64,000 nt of DNA from Planctomycetota bacterium. Lineage in GTDB: Bacteria > Planctomycetota > UBA1135 > JADKAF01. Location of the stretch: contig JADKAF010000001.1 in assembly GCA_016719295.1 (NCBI GenBank), positions 2,294,001 through 2,358,000 on the forward strand, written 5' to 3'. Shown one piece after another: positions 61,685 through 64,000 of this stretch (its first letter is position 1; each line of letters begins with the position of its first letter). The notes under the pieces were generated by a model. The model had not been told where the DNA came from and ran no database searches. It saw only the letters and a list, made by a program, of their open reading frames with translations. Both the position numbers and the translations under genes were made by a program.

Positions 61685-63767
61685 ATGAGCCGCAACGTCT
61701 GGATCGCCGTGATGATCGCGCTGGGGCTCGGCCTCGCGCTCCGGCTCACGTCCCCGGACCAGGTGAGCGATCTGCGCCCGCGCGCCGATGCGCTGGAATA
61801 CGACCTCGCGAGCGGCGCGCTCGCGCGCGGCGAGGGCTACGTGCTGCCGCTCGAGGAGCACGCCTATCCCCCGCGCTACACGATCGGCTATCCGCTGCTC
61901 ATCGCCGGGGCGCGGCTCGTGTTCGACGAGCCGCGAGAGCCCGGCTTCGGCGTCGTGGTGTCGGTGCTCGCCGGGCTGCTCGTCATCCTCTGCGGCGCGC
62001 TGCTGGCCTACGAGCTCGGTGGCGATCGCGCGGCGATCGCCGCGGCGCTGATGCTCGCGCTCTCGCCGCTGCAGATCTACCACGCGCGCCAGCCGATGAG
62101 CGATGCCGCGGCGCTCGCGTTGCTCTTCGCCTCGCTCGCGCTCGGCCTCCGCTGGGCGCGCTCGCCGCAGCTCCATCCGCGCCAAGCGTGGGCCTTCGGC
62201 CTCCTCGTCGCCTTCGGCGCGACCGTGCGCATCACCAACGCGCTCGCGGCGCCGTTCCTGCTGCTGCTCGTGCTGACGCGGCCCTTCGCCGATCGCGCGC
62301 AGCGCGCGCGGACGACGATGGCGTTCCTCGTCGGCTGCGCGGTCGGGATCGCTCCGCAGCTCGCGGTGAACCTGCGCCAGCACGGGAACCTCCTGCGCTC
62401 GGGCTACTCCTACTGGATCCCCGCGGTGTACGGCTCGGGCGAGGGCGCGCGACGCGCGGGCGCTCCTCGACAACCTGGGCCTCGGCGGCATGAACTTCGG
62501 CGCGTACGCGACGCAGGTCGCGGGCTGGGACGCCCTGCTGCGCGATGCGCAGCGCCTCGGCCTCGCGCCGGAAGGACAGGCCGCGACGCCGCCGGAGAAA
62601 GCGCGCGGAGCCGAGGGCCTCTTGCTCGAGCGCAGCCTCGAGCCGCCCGTGCTCTACCCCTTCCCCATCGCGCTGCTCGCGCTGCTCGGGCTCGGGATGC
62701 GAGGTCGCGGGGGCAACGTCGCGCGCTCCCAGCGCGCGATCGGCTTGCTGCTCCCGGTGGCGCTGGCGCTCTACCTCTTCTACGGCGCGTACTCGTACCG
62801 CGAGCTGCGCTTCCTGCTGCCACTGCAAGCGCTCCTCCTCGTCTGCGCCTCGCGCGCGTTCGCGAGCTCGCGCAAGTCGCTGCGGCCGGCGACCCTCGCG
62901 CTGGCCGGGCTGGCCTTGCTCTCCGCGGCGGCCGACATCGCGGCGGCCTCGCGGCCGATGCAGTCGACCTCGCCGTACGGCCGCACCAACGAGGAGACGC
63001 TCGCGCTGCGCTGGATCGATCGCAGCATCGAGGCGAACGCGATCATCGCGGTGCGCACGCACACCGCGCTCGTCGAGCGCGAGCTGCTCTTCCACCAGAC
63101 CGATCGCCGCTGGGTGCCGATCGGGCGCGACGAGCATCAGCTGCGCATCGAAGCGCTCGGATTGGAGGACGGGGCGCGTCCGCGAAAGGACCTCGACGGC
63201 GCGCAGCGCGCGTTCCTCGCGGAGTACCGACCCCACGCGATCGACCTCGACCAGACGGTGATCGACTTGATGGAGCTCCGCGCGGAGCTGCTCGCCGGAA
63301 GGCCGCTGCAGGACGACGTGCGCGAAGCAGCGCTCGCGCTGCTCCTGCGCCTGCCGCAAGGCGCTCTCGGCGACGACGCGCGCTCGGCGTTCGCCGCGGT
63401 ACTCGTGCGCGCCGAGCTCACGCCGACGGAGCTCGGACTCGCGGTGTTCTTCCTCGCGCGCAGCGCGGTGCTCGACAGCTTCGCCCGCGACCTCGTGAAG
63501 CTCGGCGCGCTGCTGGAGCGGATGCCCGAGCGACCGGCCTACCTCAGCGATCTCTACCTCTTCGAGTACGTGCTCGAGGAAGCGGAGCTGCGGCAGATGC
63601 TGCTGACCGGCGAGGTCGCCGCCTACGGGCCCGACGGGACGCGCGGCACGCGCGCGCTCGCTCCGCAGTGGAAGGGGCTCGAGCTCGTCGGCGAATGGCC
63701 GCGACCGGGGTTCGCGCCGCAGGCGAGCAACGGCCGCTTCGCGCTCTATCGCTTGAAGCGCGCCTGA
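61685..63767 (+). pseudogene. GT-C-like (GT39-type) membrane protein, frameshifted
   Basis: From ATG 61685 the first part reads as a polytopic membrane protein with an N-terminal anchor, a loop 'ADALEYDLASGALARGEGYV' typical of PMT/ArnT-like GT-C enzymes and many helices up to 'YSYWIPAVYGSGEG'. Near the GC dinucleotide run at 62445-62450 the frame changes, and the same protein continues as 'ARALLDNLGLGGMNFGAYA', more helices ('RAIGLLLPVALALYLFYGAY') and a soluble C-terminal domain to 63767. Loss of one GC unit explains the shift. Restored length is about 694 residues. It may be real decay or an assembly error; an independent start at ATG 62490 is less likely. Confidence 0.72.
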
Positions 63768-63823
63768 GCGCGCGAATCCGCCGCGCGCGCGAGAGGCGAA
63801 GGCGCAGCGAGCGGCGACAGCGC

Positions 63824-63829
63824 TATACT
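63824..63829 (+). promoter_or_regulatory. possible -10 box (TATACT)
   Basis: TATACT stands out in very GC-rich sequence 44 nt upstream of ATG 63874. No clear -35 hexamer lies 16-18 nt further upstream, so this is a weak promoter candidate for the last gene of the window. Confidence 0.3.
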
Positions 63830-63873
63830 CGCCGCCCCGCCCGCGCCGCCAGCGTTCCGAGCTCCTCCATCCG

Positions 63874-64000
63874 ATGCTGAGACCCTGCCTTCTCCCGTCG
63901 CAGAGCACCGCCCCTCGCGGCGCTGGCCGCGGGCTCGCGCTGCTTCTCTTCCTCGGCGCGAGCGCAGCTGCGAACGGCCAGAGCCCGCCGGGGGTCCCGG
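63874..64000 (+). CDS. N-terminus of an exported protein (cut by window end)
   Basis: The visible 42 residues form a Sec signal peptide: basic start, hydrophobic core 'GLALLLFLGASAAANG' and a likely cleavage after 'ANGQ'. The rest of the gene lies beyond the window, so function cannot be assigned. Confidence 0.6.
   Translation, partial: MLRPCLLPSQSTAPRGAGRGLALLLFLGASAAANGQSPPGVP

Noticed and set aside
62490..63767. Independent 425-residue gene starting at ATG 62490
   Set aside because: Coding-like sequence continues upstream of this ATG in the same frame and joins the preceding membrane protein at a GC run.

Overview
The window is about 64 kb of very GC-rich, densely coded bacterial DNA, with strong G/C bias at third codon positions and many stop/start overlaps of the ATGA, GTGA or TTGA type. 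The content suggests a member of the Planctomycetota. The evidence is secreted beta-rich proteins ending in a short '...NGV.FTAR' tail, a zinc-ribbon protein with a DUF1570-type protease domain, an octaheme cytochrome, a sulfatase-fold lipoprotein, a deoxyhypusine-synthase-like enzyme and several GT-C-like membrane proteins. This assignment is inference from gene content; I saw no rRNA or tRNA gene to anchor it.

Layout. 0-10 kb: an acyl-CoA dehydrogenase, an HD-GYP-like hydrolase coupled to two small membrane proteins, a J-domain membrane protein, an OmpR-type two-component pair, a deoxyhypusine-synthase-like enzyme and a secreted TIM-barrel glycosidase-like protein. 10-19 kb: a minus-strand run of exported or envelope proteins (LVIVD-type repeat protein, thioredoxin-like/HEAT protein, PlsC acyltransferase, metallophosphoesterase, DUF1570 protein). 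19-32 kb: a degenerate sulfatase-fold lipoprotein coupled to a GT-C-like membrane protein and CutA, then proline dehydrogenase with a small lipoprotein, an Aas-like AMP ligase with a second GT-C-like protein, a TPR lipoprotein and a secreted alpha/beta hydrolase. 32-40 kb: an octaheme cytochrome broken by a one-base frameshift, a FadD-like ligase, an SRPBCC protein, an SGNH-like protein and a CocE-type hydrolase. 39.6-40.9 kb is a gene graveyard that includes a decayed DUF6928 gene.

42.3-47.2 kb is the strongest functional unit: a five-gene, tightly overlapping phosphonate-catabolism operon. It has a FAD amine oxidase-like enzyme (TIGR03364 type), phosphonoacetaldehyde hydrolase PhnX, a zinc alcohol dehydrogenase (TIGR03366 type), a PhnZ-like HD-domain mixed-valent di-iron oxygenase (TIGR03276 type), and a 12-TM MFS-like transporter with no assigned substrate. 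No PhnW transaminase is present. The operon would let the cell free phosphate, carbon and nitrogen from 2-aminoethylphosphonate-like compounds by two chemically different C-P cleavage enzymes.

47.2-52.2 kb holds two tandem secreted paralogues and a long PEP synthase. 52.3-55.6 kb is a tandem pair of about 1.68-kb REPtron-like units. Each contains a Y1 (HUH) RAYT transposase gene flanked by inverted 34-bp palindromes inside longer inverted arms, and each ends in a 7-bp tandem repeat whose copy number differs between the units. 55.8-64 kb: an AlaX-type tRNA editing protein diverges from a DapA-family aldolase, which leads an operon of two carboxypeptidase-regulatory-like surface proteins and a third GT-C-like membrane protein (also frameshifted). 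The window ends in the signal peptide of a further exported protein. Two genes are interrupted by indels in simple-sequence runs, so either assembly error or real decay must be considered there.
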